A stretch of DNA of 64,000 nucleotides from Serratia quinivorans (GTDB lineage Bacteria > Pseudomonadota > Gammaproteobacteria > Enterobacterales > Enterobacteriaceae): the NCBI RefSeq assembly GCF_946227985.1, contig NZ_CAMKGL010000006.1, forward strand, positions 1 through 64,000, written 5' to 3'. A program made the translations under genes and the position numbers. This document shows positions 20,800 to 29,616 of the stretch, in pieces. The notes under the pieces were generated by a model. It did not search any database. It was not told the DNA's origin and saw only the letters and a program-made list of their open reading frames with translations. Every line of letters begins with the position of its first letter. Position 1 is the first letter of the stretch.

Positions 20800-21218
20800 A
20801 TGGTGTGCAGGTTCAGTCTTCTGCGAATGAGCCCATAAAACAGAATGAAAAAGAAAAGGGATCTTTGGCGTCAAGGTGGCACAAAAATGCGATGGGGCAG
20901 TCATCAAATTCGATGAATATAAGTTTTTTAAGGCATTCGTTTTTTATTAACCCGGAAAATTTCGTTACTGGGATAGGCTAATAACGAAAGCTATACTTGG
21001 CCGGACGGTGATAAACAGCTGGCGGTGGGGATTTGCGTGCTTAGCGGCACGGTATTTGATGATATTTTTGCAGACCAGACTGATTTAGCTGGTAAACTGA
21101 TCGCTCATTAGCCGTCGCTCAAGACGTTGGCCAGGCACCAGTGGCAACGGATGCTTAAGAGATGGCATCGCTTTCTGATAAGCTTTTGCGGAATTCTCAA
21201 TATCATATGGGGAACAAG
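20800..21218. other. GroEL-yjeI gap
   Basis: Roughly 420 AT-rich bases after the groEL terminator with no supported gene. It should contain the yjeI promoter. One stop-free stretch of 44 codons (20977-21111) has no start codon or ribosome site and was not called. Confidence 0.4.
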
Positions 21219-21563
21219 ATGCGGATTAAAGCCTTACTGGGTCTTTCGGCAGCCGTGCTGCTGGCAGGTTGCAGCAGCACCAATGAACTGTCCGCCGCAG
21301 GTCAGCAGGTTAAATTTACCGACACCAAACCGGCTGCGGAATGCCAGCTGGTGGGTGAAGTGACTGGCACCCAGAGCAACTGGTTGTCCGGTAACGGTGG
21401 TGAAGGCAGCTCCATGCGCGGCGCGGCAAACGATCTGCGTAACAAGGCAGCGGCGATGGGCGGCAATGTCATTTATGGTGCCACCAGTCCAAGTCAGAAC
21501 CTGCTTTCAAGCTTTGCCCCGCTGGACAGCAAAATGGCCGGTCAGGTTTATAAGTGCCCGTAA
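21219..21563 (+). CDS. yjeI: DUF4156 lipoprotein YjeI
   Basis: A 114-residue lipoprotein from ATG 21219, with ATGGGGAA just upstream serving as ribosome site. The lipobox LLAGC places the lipidated cysteine at about residue 17. The conserved cores AGQQVKFTD, AAECQLVGEVTG and GSMRGAANDLRNKAAAMGGN match E. coli YjeI; the function is unknown. It follows groESL as in E. coli. Confidence 0.92.
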   Translation: MRIKALLGLSAAVLLAGCSSTNELSAAGQQVKFTDTKPAAECQLVGEVTGTQSNWLSGNGGEGSSMRGAANDLRNKAAAMGGNVIYGATSPSQNLLSSFAPLDSKMAGQVYKCP

Positions 21564-21588
21564 CGGCCTAATGAATAACGCGTAACAT

Positions 21589-21621
21589 AAAAAAGAGGCA
21601 TGCCCCGGCATGCCTCTTTTT
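21589..21621. terminator. Bidirectional terminator between yjeI and epmB
   Basis: AAAAAGAGGCATGCC-CC-GGCATGCCTCTTTTT is a perfect 15-bp inverted repeat flanked by A and T tracts. It serves both convergent genes. Confidence 0.9.
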
Positions 21622-21642
21622 GTATCTGCAATATACCGGTAA

Positions 21643-22671
21643 TCAGTCTTGCATCAGGTGCAGATCGAGAGGGGTTTTGCTTGGCTTACCGCCGACCTCT
21701 CGGGTCAAACGTGGCACCATATAGCCGGAGATCTTGCCCAGCAGCGCCTGCATGATAGTGCGAGCTTCATCATCACTGACCATAAAGTGTGCAGCCCCCT
21801 GCACTTTATCCAGTACGTGGATGTAATAAGGCAGAATGCCCGCGTCAAATAACGCGTTGCTCAGTGTCGCCAGCGTATCGGCATCGTCATTGATACCGCG
21901 CAACAGCACGCTTTGATTCAGCAAGGTGACGCCAGCCAGACGCAGTTGCGCCATGCTGGCCTGCAGTTCGCGGTCAATCTCATTGGCATGGTTGATGTGC
22001 GTGACCATCAGTACCTGCAGGCGTGATGCCGACAGCCGCTGGCACAGCTCCGGTGTAATTCGCGCTGGGATAACCACCGGCAAGCGGGTGTGAATACGCA
22101 GACGTTTTAGATGCTCAATGGCTTCCAGTTCACCGATTAGCCAGTCCAGCTCATGGTCTTTTGCCATCAGCGGATCGCCACCCGAGAAAATAATCTCATC
22201 GAGTTCCGGGTGTTGGCGGATATAATCCAGCGCCTGACGCCAGTTGGCCTTATTGCCCTGGTTGTCCTGATACGGAAAATGGCGGCGGAAGCAGTAGCGG
22301 CAGTTGACCGCACAGCCGCCCTTAACCAGCAGCAAAGCACGATTACGGTATTTATGCAGCAGCCCCGGCACTACGCTGCGCTGTTCATCAAGCGGATCGG
22401 TGGTGAAGCCAGGCGCATTGATGAATTCTTCGCTGGCAGTCAGTACCTGGCGCAGCAGCGGGTCATTGGCATCGCCAGGCTGCATGCGGGCTACGAAAGA
22501 GCGGGGGACGCGCAGCGCAAACAACTTGCGTGCTTCACGGCCCTGCGGCAATTCCGGATGCGTATTCAGTGACAAAAGCTGCAGTAATTCATCGGGATCG
22601 GTAATAACATCGGCGAGTTGATGCAACCAATCTTCTCTATATGCCGTATTTTGGGTTATAATGTGTGCCAT
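21643..22671 (-). CDS. epmB: EF-P-lysine 2,3-aminomutase EpmB
   Basis: A 342-residue radical-SAM enzyme with PLP. It converts alpha-lysine to (R)-beta-lysine, which EpmA attaches to EF-P. The cluster motif CAVNCRYCFRRHF (CxxxCxxC) is present, followed by SGGDPL. It is divergent from efp with only 42 bases between start codons, so their promoters overlap. With efp and epmA in the same window, the EF-P modification set is nearly complete; EpmC is not here. Confidence 0.95.
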   Translation of the reverse strand: MAHIITQNTAYREDWLHQLADVITDPDELLQLLSLNTHPELPQGREARKLFALRVPRSFVARMQPGDANDPLLRQVLTASEEFINAPGFTTDPLDEQRSVVPGLLHKYRNRALLLVKGGCAVNCRYCFRRHFPYQDNQGNKANWRQALDYIRQHPELDEIIFSGGDPLMAKDHELDWLIGELEAIEHLKRLRIHTRLPVVIPARITPELCQRLSASRLQVLMVTHINHANEIDRELQASMAQLRLAGVTLLNQSVLLRGINDDADTLATLSNALFDAGILPYYIHVLDKVQGAAHFMVSDDEARTIMQALLGKISGYMVPRLTREVGGKPSKTPLDLHLMQD

Positions 22672-22713
22672 TTTTTTGGCTAAGCTACCAGTTTAAATAT
22701 TCAGAGGGCCATC

Positions 22714-23280
22714 ATGGCGACTTATTCTAGCAACGATTTCCGTCCGGGTCTTAAAATCATGTTCGAGGGCGAGCCTTACGCTATCGAATCCAGTGAGTTC
22801 GTTAAGCCGGGCAAGGGCCAGGCGTTTGCGCGCGTTAAAATGCGTCGCCTGCTGACCGGCAGCCGTGTAGAGAAAACCTTTAAATCTACAGACTCTTGCG
22901 AAGGTGCAGACGTTGTAGATACCAACATGAACTACCTGTACAACGACGGTGAGTTCTACCACTTCATGCACCCTGAGACTTTCGAGCAGCACGGTGTTGA
23001 AGAAAAAACCGTATCTGACGCGGCAAAATGGCTGCAAGATAACGCAGAATGTATCGTTACCCTGTGGGACGGTCGTCCTATCGCTGTTCAGCCACCGAAC
23101 TTTATCGAAGCTGAAATCACTGATACCGATCCAGGCCTGAAAGGCGATACTGCCGGTACTGGCGGCAAGCCTGCGACCCTGAGCACCGGCGCCGTGGTTA
23201 AAGTGCCATTGTTCGTACAGATTGGCGAAGTTGTCCGTGTTGACACCCGCTCTGGCGAATACGTATCACGCGTAAAATAA
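22714..23280 (+). CDS. efp: Elongation factor P
   Basis: A 188-residue EF-P with the usual three beta-barrel domains. It relieves ribosome stalling at polyproline stretches. The modified lysine is in KPGKGQAF (Lys34), in the exact context used for beta-lysylation by EpmA/EpmB. It starts at ATG 22714 with GAGGG upstream. It is followed by a terminator and the entericidin genes. Confidence 0.97.
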   Translation: MATYSSNDFRPGLKIMFEGEPYAIESSEFVKPGKGQAFARVKMRRLLTGSRVEKTFKSTDSCEGADVVDTNMNYLYNDGEFYHFMHPETFEQHGVEEKTVSDAAKWLQDNAECIVTLWDGRPIAVQPPNFIEAEITDTDPGLKGDTAGTGGKPATLSTGAVVKVPLFVQIGEVVRVDTRSGEYVSRVK

Positions 23281-23288
23281 GTTTCAAT

Positions 23289-23320
23289 ACAAAGGAGCCT
23301 CGTTGGGCTCCTTTGTTTTA
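23289..23320 (+). terminator. Terminator after efp
   Basis: ACAAAGGAGCC-TCGTT-GGCTCCTTTGT followed by TTTA, beginning nine bases after the efp stop. Confidence 0.85.
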
Positions 23321-23350
23321 TCCCCGCAAATTGTTGGCAGAATCTGCATA

Positions 23351-23479
23351 ATGAAGAAAACTCTGTTGGCCGTTATCTCCCTGTTGCTACTGATGTCCCT
23401 TAGCGGATGTAATACTTTCCGTGGATTCGGTGAAGACGTTCAGCATCTTGGCGGCGCTATCTCGCGTACGGCCAGTTAA
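23351..23479 (+). CDS. ecnA: Entericidin A lipoprotein (antidote)
   Basis: A 42-residue lipoprotein. The signal MKKTLLAVISLLLLMSLSGC ends in a lipobox with the lipidated Cys at about residue 20. The mature part NTFRGFGEDVQHLGGAISRT matches the entericidin motif (N.FRG.GEDV...G.AI). In E. coli EcnA is described as the antidote to EcnB. No strong ribosome site is visible. It lies in the efp-ecnA-ecnB-sugE order known from E. coli. Confidence 0.92.
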   Translation: MKKTLLAVISLLLLMSLSGCNTFRGFGEDVQHLGGAISRTAS

Positions 23480-23491
23480 TAAGTATCAAAT

Positions 23492-23509
23492 GCACTAATG
23501 TATTAGTGC
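23492..23509. repeat. Perfect palindrome between ecnA and ecnB
   Basis: GCACTAAT-GT-ATTAGTGC, with 8-base perfect arms, stands 12 bases after the ecnA stop. It has no T-tract, which argues against a simple terminator. It could be an operator or an mRNA structure. Confidence 0.6.
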
Positions 23510-23601
23510 GAAATAAGACCATTCTAAACAGCAACTCTCGCTGATATTTACTAAGCTTAGAAAGCCGTACTTTTTCATCACTGACAAATAAGGGCTTTCA
23601 T

Positions 23602-23733
23602 ATGCTGAAGAAAAGTATTATCGCGATTTTCTCTTTGATGTTCTTGGCCTCATTGACCGCATGCAATACTACTCAAGGCGTGGGCGAAGATATTCAGGCT
23701 GGTGGTAAGGCCATTCAGCGTAGCGCGCAATAA
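23602..23733 (+). CDS. ecnB: Entericidin B lipoprotein (toxin)
   Basis: A 43-residue lipoprotein. The signal [21 protein letters not shown] ends at the lipidated Cys (about residue 21), and the mature part [20 protein letters not shown] is the entericidin B pattern. In E. coli it is a stationary-phase bacteriolytic lipoprotein made under sigma-S. It follows ecnA by 122 bases. Confidence 0.93.
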   Translation: MLKKSIIAIFSLMFLASLTACNTTQGVGEDIQAGGKAIQRSAQ

Positions 23734-23886
23734 CCCATCTTGCTGATTTCTGCGGTATTCTGCGAATGGCCGCAAAAGGGCATCGCCGCGGGATACCGCT
23801 TTCTCTGCTGAGCCTTTCTCTGCAGGCACCTTTATGCTGTTATCCTCCCAGGCTGCAGGTATAATCTTCGGGATATCACAACGCTG

Positions 23887-23929
23887 AACGGGACGACCTG
23901 TTTACGCATCTGTACTCGGGGACGACCCC
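23887..23929 (+). promoter_or_regulatory. Guanidine-II (mini-ykkC) riboswitch
   Basis: Two short hairpins share the loop ACGA: AACGGG-ACGA-CCTGTT (23887-23902) and GGGG-ACGA-CCCC (23918-23929), joined by a 15-base linker. This is the diagnostic pair of GGACGACC loops of guanidine-II riboswitches. The second hairpin is just upstream of the ribosome site (ATGGAG) of the gdx/sugE gene, so guanidine binding is expected to free translation. Confidence 0.93.
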
Positions 23930-23949
23930 AACGTAATGGAGCCTGTTTC

Positions 23950-24267
23950 ATGGCTTGGATTATTCTGCTTATTGCCGGTTTGCTTGAGGTGGTGTGGGCT
24001 ATCGGTTTGAAATATACCCACGGCTTTACCCGTCTGACCCCCAGCCTTATCACAATTGCCGCTATGGTGGTCAGTATGCTGTTGCTGGCGCATGCCATGA
24101 AAACGCTGCCGGCCGGCACCGCCTACGCGGTATGGACCGGTATTGGTGCGGTAGGTGCCGCGATTATGGGGATGGTGCTACTGGGCGAATCAACCAATAT
24201 CGCCCGCATTCTCAGCCTGTGCCTGATCGTGGTCGGGATATTAGGGCTGAAGTTCAGCAGTCACTGA
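23950..24267 (+). CDS. gdx: Guanidinium exporter Gdx (SugE), SMR family
   Basis: A 105-residue small multidrug resistance protein with four hydrophobic helices. The N-terminal [20 protein letters not shown] carries the essential glutamate (Glu13) of the SMR family. The preceding guanidine-II riboswitch shows that it belongs to the Gdx subgroup, which exports guanidinium in exchange for protons. Its stop overlaps the stop of the convergent gene blc by 7 bases. Confidence 0.95.
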   Translation: MAWIILLIAGLLEVVWAIGLKYTHGFTRLTPSLITIAAMVVSMLLLAHAMKTLPAGTAYAVWTGIGAVGAAIMGMVLLGESTNIARILSLCLIVVGILGLKFSSH

Positions 24268-24794
24268 TTCTGCGACTGTTTTACCCAAATCAGCTTATCG
24301 ATATCAAAGCCGTTGTTCTTCGCGGTTTGTAATAACCTGTCGCGAGTGGCCGCGTCCAGCTCTGGCGTTCGCGACAGGATCCACAGGTAATCACGGTTCG
24401 GGCCACAGACCAGCGCGTAGCGGTAATCTGCATCCAACTCAATCACGTTATACCCGCCATAGAAAGGCCCAAAAAAAGACACTTTTAGTGCGGCCACCTG
24501 CGGTGAGTCGATAAAATAGGCTTTGCCGGTGCTTTCCTGCCACTGCTGTTTTTGCGGATTAAAGCCACGGTTAATCACTCTCAGACCGCCATCTTCCCGC
24601 GGGCTGTAATTGGCAGTGACCTGTTCCAGACCACGTTCAAAGCGGTGGTCAAGGCGAGCGATTTCGTACCAGGTTCCAAGATAGCGCTGGCTGTCGAAAT
24701 GACTCACTACTTTGACGTCCTTCGGCGGGGAAACGCTACAGGCGACAGAGAGCACGGCGGAAAGCATCACACAAAGTTTTGACCAGAAATGCAT
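24261..24794 (-). CDS. blc: Outer-membrane lipocalin Blc
   Basis: A 177-residue bacterial lipocalin. ATG 24794 is preceded by CAGGAG; a longer open frame to 25013 is rejected. The lipobox SVAC places the lipidated Cys at about residue 19. Lipocalin motifs [19 protein letters not shown] and the conserved [10 protein letters not shown] are intact. It binds lysophospholipids and fatty acids at the outer membrane. It is downstream of frdD; in E. coli ampC lies between these two genes, but here it does not. Confidence 0.95.
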   Translation of the reverse strand: MHFWSKLCVMLSAVLSVACSVSPPKDVKVVSHFDSQRYLGTWYEIARLDHRFERGLEQVTANYSPREDGGLRVINRGFNPQKQQWQESTGKAYFIDSPQVAALKVSFFGPFYGGYNVIELDADYRYALVCGPNRDYLWILSRTPELDAATRDRLLQTAKNNGFDIDKLIWVKQSQNQ

Positions 24795-24880
24795 GGCTGA
24801 CTCCTGTTTACCTGATTGAGTTAAACAGTGTAGCCCAAAGGCAGAGCTGGCGACCAACGGAAGTGGCCGCCAGAAGGGGT

Positions 24881-25240
24881 TTACAGGGTGACTACGCCGA
24901 TCACTGTCACTACGCTGAGGATCGCCGCCAGGCCGTAGAAGACCCATTTGCCAGCCGGCACATGGATTTTCAAGTCGTGCATCGCATGGTGGATACGGTG
25001 CAGACCGCACCACAGCGGCAGGATAATCATCAGCAACAGGAACAGGCGGCCAATCAGGCTCTGGCAGAAGGCCAGTACGCGATCATAGCCCAGTGCATCG
25101 CCTGGGAATAACCCCAATGGCAGCAGAATGCCGACCAGCAGCACTATGGCGGGGGCGATAATGGCTCCCCACATGCCGCCGGCGCCAAATAATCCCCAGA
25201 AAACCGGTTCGTCTGAGCGTTTAGGTGCAAGATTTATCAT
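24881..25240 (-). CDS. frdD: Fumarate reductase membrane subunit D
   Basis: A 119-residue subunit with three hydrophobic helices that, with FrdC, anchors FrdAB and binds menaquinol. The start is ATG 25240 with GGAGGAAAC before it. It is the last gene of frdABCD. Confidence 0.95.
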   Translation of the reverse strand: MINLAPKRSDEPVFWGLFGAGGMWGAIIAPAIVLLVGILLPLGLFPGDALGYDRVLAFCQSLIGRLFLLLMIILPLWCGLHRIHHAMHDLKIHVPAGKWVFYGLAAILSVVTVIGVVTL

Positions 25241-25252
25241 GTTTCCTCCGGA

Positions 25253-25645
25253 TTACATCAAGGCCACGGCCAGAATGACCACGCTGGCAACTATCGTCAC
25301 CGCCCACAGCGTTTTCACTATTGGCCCCGGACCCATTTTCTCGCTGTTGACCACAATATTGGCGGCTTTCGGCGCCAAATCGAACCAGGTCTTGGTATGC
25401 AGCAGTGCGGCCAGCAGCGCGATGACGTTAATCAGCAGCACCAGGGGGTTTTGCAGAAAACCGACGAAACTCGCCCAGCTATCCACCCCTCCTTTCAGCG
25501 AAAAGACGCCGTAGATCAGCAGGATACTGAACCAGACTGCCGGCACCGAGGTGCTTTCGCGCAGCATATAGAAACGGTAGAAGCCGAGTTTTTGCCACCA
25601 GGTCGGCGTCATGGGGCGCACATAGGGCTTACGTTGTGTTGTCAT
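25253..25645 (-). CDS. frdC: Fumarate reductase membrane subunit C
   Basis: A 130-residue membrane anchor with three helices. The start is ATG 25645 ([12 protein letters not shown]), matching E. coli; an upstream in-frame extension into frdB is rejected. It helps bind menaquinol near the FrdB cluster. It begins 14 bases after frdB. Confidence 0.95.
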   Translation of the reverse strand: MTTQRKPYVRPMTPTWWQKLGFYRFYMLRESTSVPAVWFSILLIYGVFSLKGGVDSWASFVGFLQNPLVLLINVIALLAALLHTKTWFDLAPKAANIVVNSEKMGPGPIVKTLWAVTIVASVVILAVALM

Positions 25646-25659
25646 TACTGTTTTCTCCC

Positions 25660-26394
25660 TTATTGCGGCTTCAGCATGGCGATCATGAAGTCTTTGGCAC
25701 TTTCTACCTTGCCCTGCTGGATGGCAGCGGCCGGGTCGACGTGCTTCGGACAAACTTCAGAGCAGTAGCCGACAAAGGTACAGCTCCAGACGCCGTTTTC
25801 ACCATTGAGCTGCGCCATACGCTGTTTCTGGCCGTGGTCGCGGTTATCCAGGTTATAGCGGTGTGCCAGGGTGATCGCCGCCGGGCCGATAAACTCTGGG
25901 TTCAGGCCGAACTGCGGGCAAGCGGCATAACACAGGCCGCAGTTGATGCAGCCAGAAAACTGGTGATACTTGGCCATCTGCGCCGGAGTCTGCACGTTAG
26001 GGCCATCTTCCGGCTTGCGGTTATTGCCGATGATGTAAGGCTTAATCGCTTCCAGACTCTCGATAAAATGGGTCATATCGACCACCAGATCGCGCTCAAT
26101 CGGGAAATTGCCCAGTGCTTCTACCTTCATGCCGTCGGTGTACTCGCGCAGGAAAGTTTTACAGGCCAGCTTCGGCACCCGGTTGACCATCATGCCGCAC
26201 GAGCCGCAGATCGCCATACGGCATGACCAGCGGTAGGAAAGGTCGGGCGCCAGGTTATCCTTGATGTAGCCCAGGGCGTCGAGCAACGAGGTTTGCTCAT
26301 CATAAGGCACCGCGAAAGTCTCGAAATGCGGCTCAGAGTCGCGTTCCGGGTTATAGCGCATGACCTCGATTTTCAGGGTGTTCATCTCAGCCAT
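25660..26394 (-). CDS. frdB: Fumarate reductase iron-sulfur subunit
   Basis: A 244-residue subunit that carries electrons from menaquinol to FrdA. The 2Fe-2S motif [11 protein letters not shown] and the two C-terminal cluster motifs ([12 protein letters not shown] and [14 protein letters not shown]) are all present. ATG 26394 overlaps the end of frdA by 8 bases. It acts at the inner face of the inner membrane during anaerobic fumarate respiration. Confidence 0.97.
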   Translation of the reverse strand: MAEMNTLKIEVMRYNPERDSEPHFETFAVPYDEQTSLLDALGYIKDNLAPDLSYRWSCRMAICGSCGMMVNRVPKLACKTFLREYTDGMKVEALGNFPIERDLVVDMTHFIESLEAIKPYIIGNNRKPEDGPNVQTPAQMAKYHQFSGCINCGLCYAACPQFGLNPEFIGPAAITLAHRYNLDNRDHGQKQRMAQLNGENGVWSCTFVGYCSEVCPKHVDPAAAIQQGKVESAKDFMIAMLKPQ

Positions 26395-28183
26395 TTGCCT
26401 GCTCCTTATCCTTTTTATCCTGCGCTTCGGCTTCAGCGCCGTAAACACGTTTGGCCGGTGGCAGTTTGGTGATCTTCACGTCGCTGTATTCCAGGCGTGG
26501 TGCGCCGTTCGGGTTATGGAACGCCAGCGTATGCTTGAGGAAATTCACGTCGTCACGCTCGGTGCAGCCTTCGTCCAGACGCTGGTGGGCACCGCGAGAT
26601 TCTTTACGGTTTAATGCGGAGTGCGCCATGCACTCGGCCACGTCCAGCCCGTAACCCAGCTCGATGGTGTACAGCAGATCGGTATTGAACACGCTGGAGC
26701 TGTCGGTAATTTTGACGCGCTTGAAGCGTTCTTTCAGCTCAGCCAGTTTATCGACGGTTTTCTGCATCAGTTCCGGGGTACGGTAAATACCGCAGCCTTC
26801 TTCCATCGACATGCCCATCTCGTCGCGGATTTTGGCCCAGTTCTCGTTGCCTTCCTGTTTCATCAGGTTGCTCAAGCGGGTTTCCACGTCGCGCCCCTGT
26901 GCATCCAGAATACTGCCGTTAGCCGGGCCGGTTTCCAACGCGCGGCGAGCGGCATGCTCACCCGCCACCCGGCCGAAGACCACCAGTTCCGCCAACGAAT
27001 TGGAACCCAGACGGTTGGCACCGTGCAGGCCGACGGAGGAACATTCACCGACGGCAAACAGCCCTTTGATACGAGTTTCGCAATTTTGATCGGTTTCGAT
27101 GCCGCCCATGGTGTAGTGCGCAGTCGGACGCACCGGGATCGGCTCTTTCACCGGGTCGACGCCGACGTAGGCCTTGGCCAGCTCACAGATGAACGGTAGA
27201 CGTTCCAGCAGTTTCTTTTCGCCCAGGTGGCGCAGGTCGAGATAAACCACGTCTCCGCGCGGGGTAGCCACGGTGCGGCCGGCACGCCATTCATGCCAGA
27301 AAGCCTGCGAAACCTTGTCGCGTGGGCCCAGTTCCATGTATTTGTTCTTGGGCTCGCCCAGCGGGGTTTCCGGCCCCATGCCGTAGTCCTGCAGGTAGCG
27401 ATAGCCGTCTTTGTTGACCAGAATACCGCCTTCACCACGGCAACCTTCGGTCATCAGGATACCGGAGCCCGGCAGGCCGGTAGGGTGATATTGGACGAAT
27501 TCCATATCACGCAGCGGTATGCCATGGTGGAATGCCATGCCCATGCCATCACCGGTGACGATACCGCCGTTGGTGTTGTAGCGGTACACGCGCCCGGCAC
27601 CGCCGGTAGCCATAACGACCGCATTGGCGCGGATCTGCACGCGGGTGCCTTCCATCATGTTCATCGCCACCAGGCCGCGGACCTGGCCGTCATCCACCAG
27701 AATATCCAGCACAAAGTGCTCGTCGAAACGCTGGATTTGCGGGTATTTGAGTGAGGTCTGGAACAGGGTGTGCAGCATGTGGAAGCCGGTCTTGTCGGCG
27801 GCGAACCAGGTGCGTTCAATCTTCATGCCGCCGAAGCGACGTACGTTGACTGAACCGTCCTCTTTACGGCTCCATGGACAACCCCATTGTTCAAGCTGGG
27901 TCATTTCGCGCGGGCAGTTGTGGACGAAATGGTCGACCACGTCCTGTTCACACAGCCAATCGCCACCGGCAACGGTGTCGTTGAAGTGATAGTCGAAGCT
28001 GTCGTGAGCCTGAGTGACGGCGGCGGAGCCTCCTTCAGCGGCTACCGTATGGCTGCGCATCGGGTAGACTTTTGAGATTAGCGCGATTTTCAGTTGGGGG
28101 TTGGCTTCCGCTGCGGCTATTGCTGCGCGTAAACCAGCACCCCCGGCCCCAATAATGGCAAGATCGGCGTTAAAGGTTTGCAC
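26387..28183 (-). CDS. frdA: Fumarate reductase flavoprotein subunit
   Basis: A 598-residue catalytic subunit that reduces fumarate to succinate. It starts with GTG 28183, as in E. coli, behind GGAGG. The FAD-binding [15 protein letters not shown] and the covalent-FAD histidine in [11 protein letters not shown] are present. It leads the operon frdABCD and pairs functionally with aspA-dcuA. Confidence 0.97.
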   Translation of the reverse strand: MQTFNADLAIIGAGGAGLRAAIAAAEANPQLKIALISKVYPMRSHTVAAEGGSAAVTQAHDSFDYHFNDTVAGGDWLCEQDVVDHFVHNCPREMTQLEQWGCPWSRKEDGSVNVRRFGGMKIERTWFAADKTGFHMLHTLFQTSLKYPQIQRFDEHFVLDILVDDGQVRGLVAMNMMEGTRVQIRANAVVMATGGAGRVYRYNTNGGIVTGDGMGMAFHHGIPLRDMEFVQYHPTGLPGSGILMTEGCRGEGGILVNKDGYRYLQDYGMGPETPLGEPKNKYMELGPRDKVSQAFWHEWRAGRTVATPRGDVVYLDLRHLGEKKLLERLPFICELAKAYVGVDPVKEPIPVRPTAHYTMGGIETDQNCETRIKGLFAVGECSSVGLHGANRLGSNSLAELVVFGRVAGEHAARRALETGPANGSILDAQGRDVETRLSNLMKQEGNENWAKIRDEMGMSMEEGCGIYRTPELMQKTVDKLAELKERFKRVKITDSSSVFNTDLLYTIELGYGLDVAECMAHSALNRKESRGAHQRLDEGCTERDDVNFLKHTLAFHNPNGAPRLEYSDVKITKLPPAKRVYGAEAEAQDKKDKEQANG

Positions 28184-28569
28184 TGCATTCCTCCAATATT
28201 CTTGTTAAGAACGGCAAATTAAATATCTATGCTTAATATTTATAAAAAAACTTCGGGTGCTAACTAACTGAGTTTATTGTCGTTGCATTAATACTAAGGG
28301 TAGATATCTCCCACCAATCATGTGGAATTAACTATACCTAAAGTTAAGTAGAAGAAATTTGATGTGATCGATTGTTTTGCCTTTTAACCGCAGGCCGGGA
28401 GGATAATTTATCGCAGGCAGGATTTAACGTTTATTCACCTTTTATTAACCTTATTACTAACTATTTATCAGGTAATGTCGCGGTTAAAAGTCCAGGGCCT
28501 GTTAAGAATTTGTTTGCATGCCGGGATACGAGTAGACTGCATCCCCTGTTTGATTTCGGAGTAATTACC
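28184..28569. other. FrdA-epmA divergent intergenic region
   Basis: About 385 AT-rich bases with no gene. It must contain the anaerobic frd promoter and the epmA promoter. No convincing FNR palindrome (TTGAT-N4-ATCAA) could be picked out by eye. The stretch near 28360-28375 has only a partial match. Confidence 0.4.
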
Positions 28570-29547
28570 ATGAGCGAAACGGCAAGCTGGCAGCCAAGTG
28601 CACCCATCGCCAATTTGTTGAAGCGCGCAGCGATCCTGACTGAGATCCGGCGTTTCTTCGCCGATCGTGGCGTATTGGAAGTTGAGACGCCAACCATGAG
28701 CCAGGCGACGGTCACCGATATCCACCTGTTCCCGTTCCAGACGCGTTTCGTCGGGCCCGGTGCGGCGGATGGCCTGACGCTGTACATGATGACCAGCCCG
28801 GAATACCACATGAAGCGGTTGTTGGCGGCGGGCAGCGGTCCGATCTATCAGATGGGGCGCAGCTTCCGTAATGAAGAAGCCGGCCGTCACCACAACCCGG
28901 AATTCACCATGCTGGAGTGGTACCGTCCGCACTACGACATGTACCGGTTGATGAATGAGGTGGACGATCTGCTACAGCAGGTGCTGGATTGCGACAGCGC
29001 GGAAACCCTGTCCTATCAGCAGGCTTTCCTGCGCCATCTGGATATCGATCCGCTGTCAGCGGAGAAGGCACAACTGCGTGAAGCGGCGGCCAAGCTTGAT
29101 CTGAGCAACATTGCCGATACGGAAGAAGATCGCGATACGCTGTTGCAGTTGCTGTTCACCGTCGGCGTGGAGCCGCACATTGGCCGTGACAAACCGGCGT
29201 TCGTTTATCACTTCCCGGCCAGCCAGGCGTCGTTGGCGGAGATCAGTACCGAGGATCACCGGGTGGCGGAGCGTTTCGAGGTTTACTTCAAAGGCATTGA
29301 ACTGGCTAATGGCTTCCGTGAACTGACGGACAGTCGCGAACAAGGACAGCGTTTTGCCCAGGACAACCGCAAGCGTGCGGAACGCGGCTTGCCACAGCAC
29401 CCTATTGATAACAACCTGCTGGACGCTTTGCAGCACGGTATGCCTGAATGCTCTGGTGTGGCATTGGGGGTTGACCGCTTGGTGATGCTGGCGCTGGGCG
29501 CCGAGAGCCTGAGTGAAGTGCTGGCGTTCCCGGTCGATCGCGCATAA
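28570..29547 (+). CDS. epmA: EF-P beta-lysine ligase EpmA (PoxA/GenX)
   Basis: A 325-residue relative of class II lysyl-tRNA synthetase that lacks the anticodon-binding domain. It ligates beta-lysine to Lys34 of EF-P. Class II motif 2 ([20 protein letters not shown]) and motif 3 ([10 protein letters not shown]) are present. ATG 28570 follows GGAG; a longer open frame upstream is not supported. Its partners epmB and efp are 6 kb away on the same segment. Confidence 0.96.
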
Positions 29548-29574
29548 CTCTCGACGCGGCACTATCACTATAAG

Positions 29575-29605
29575 AAAAGGGTTCGGCCATGGCCGAACCC
29601 TTTTT
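29575..29605. terminator. Bidirectional terminator between epmA and mscM
   Basis: AAAAGGGTTCGGCC and its exact complement form a loop-poor palindrome ending in TTTTT. It separates the convergent genes epmA and mscM. Confidence 0.9.
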
Positions 29606-29616
29606 GCATTCTGCGC

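Noticed and set aside
20977..21111. A 44-codon stop-free stretch between groEL and yjeI with protein-like composition
   Set aside because: No start codon or ribosome site is usable and no family is recognised; the length is within chance expectation.
24261..25013. A 250-residue form of Blc starting at 25013
   Set aside because: The extension overlaps frdD on the same strand, shows no lipocalin similarity, and would bury the lipoprotein signal that follows ATG 24794.
28360..28376. FNR site for the frd promoter
   Set aside because: TTGAT is present but the second half does not match ATCAA, and the position is far from frdA. An FNR site is expected but was not located.
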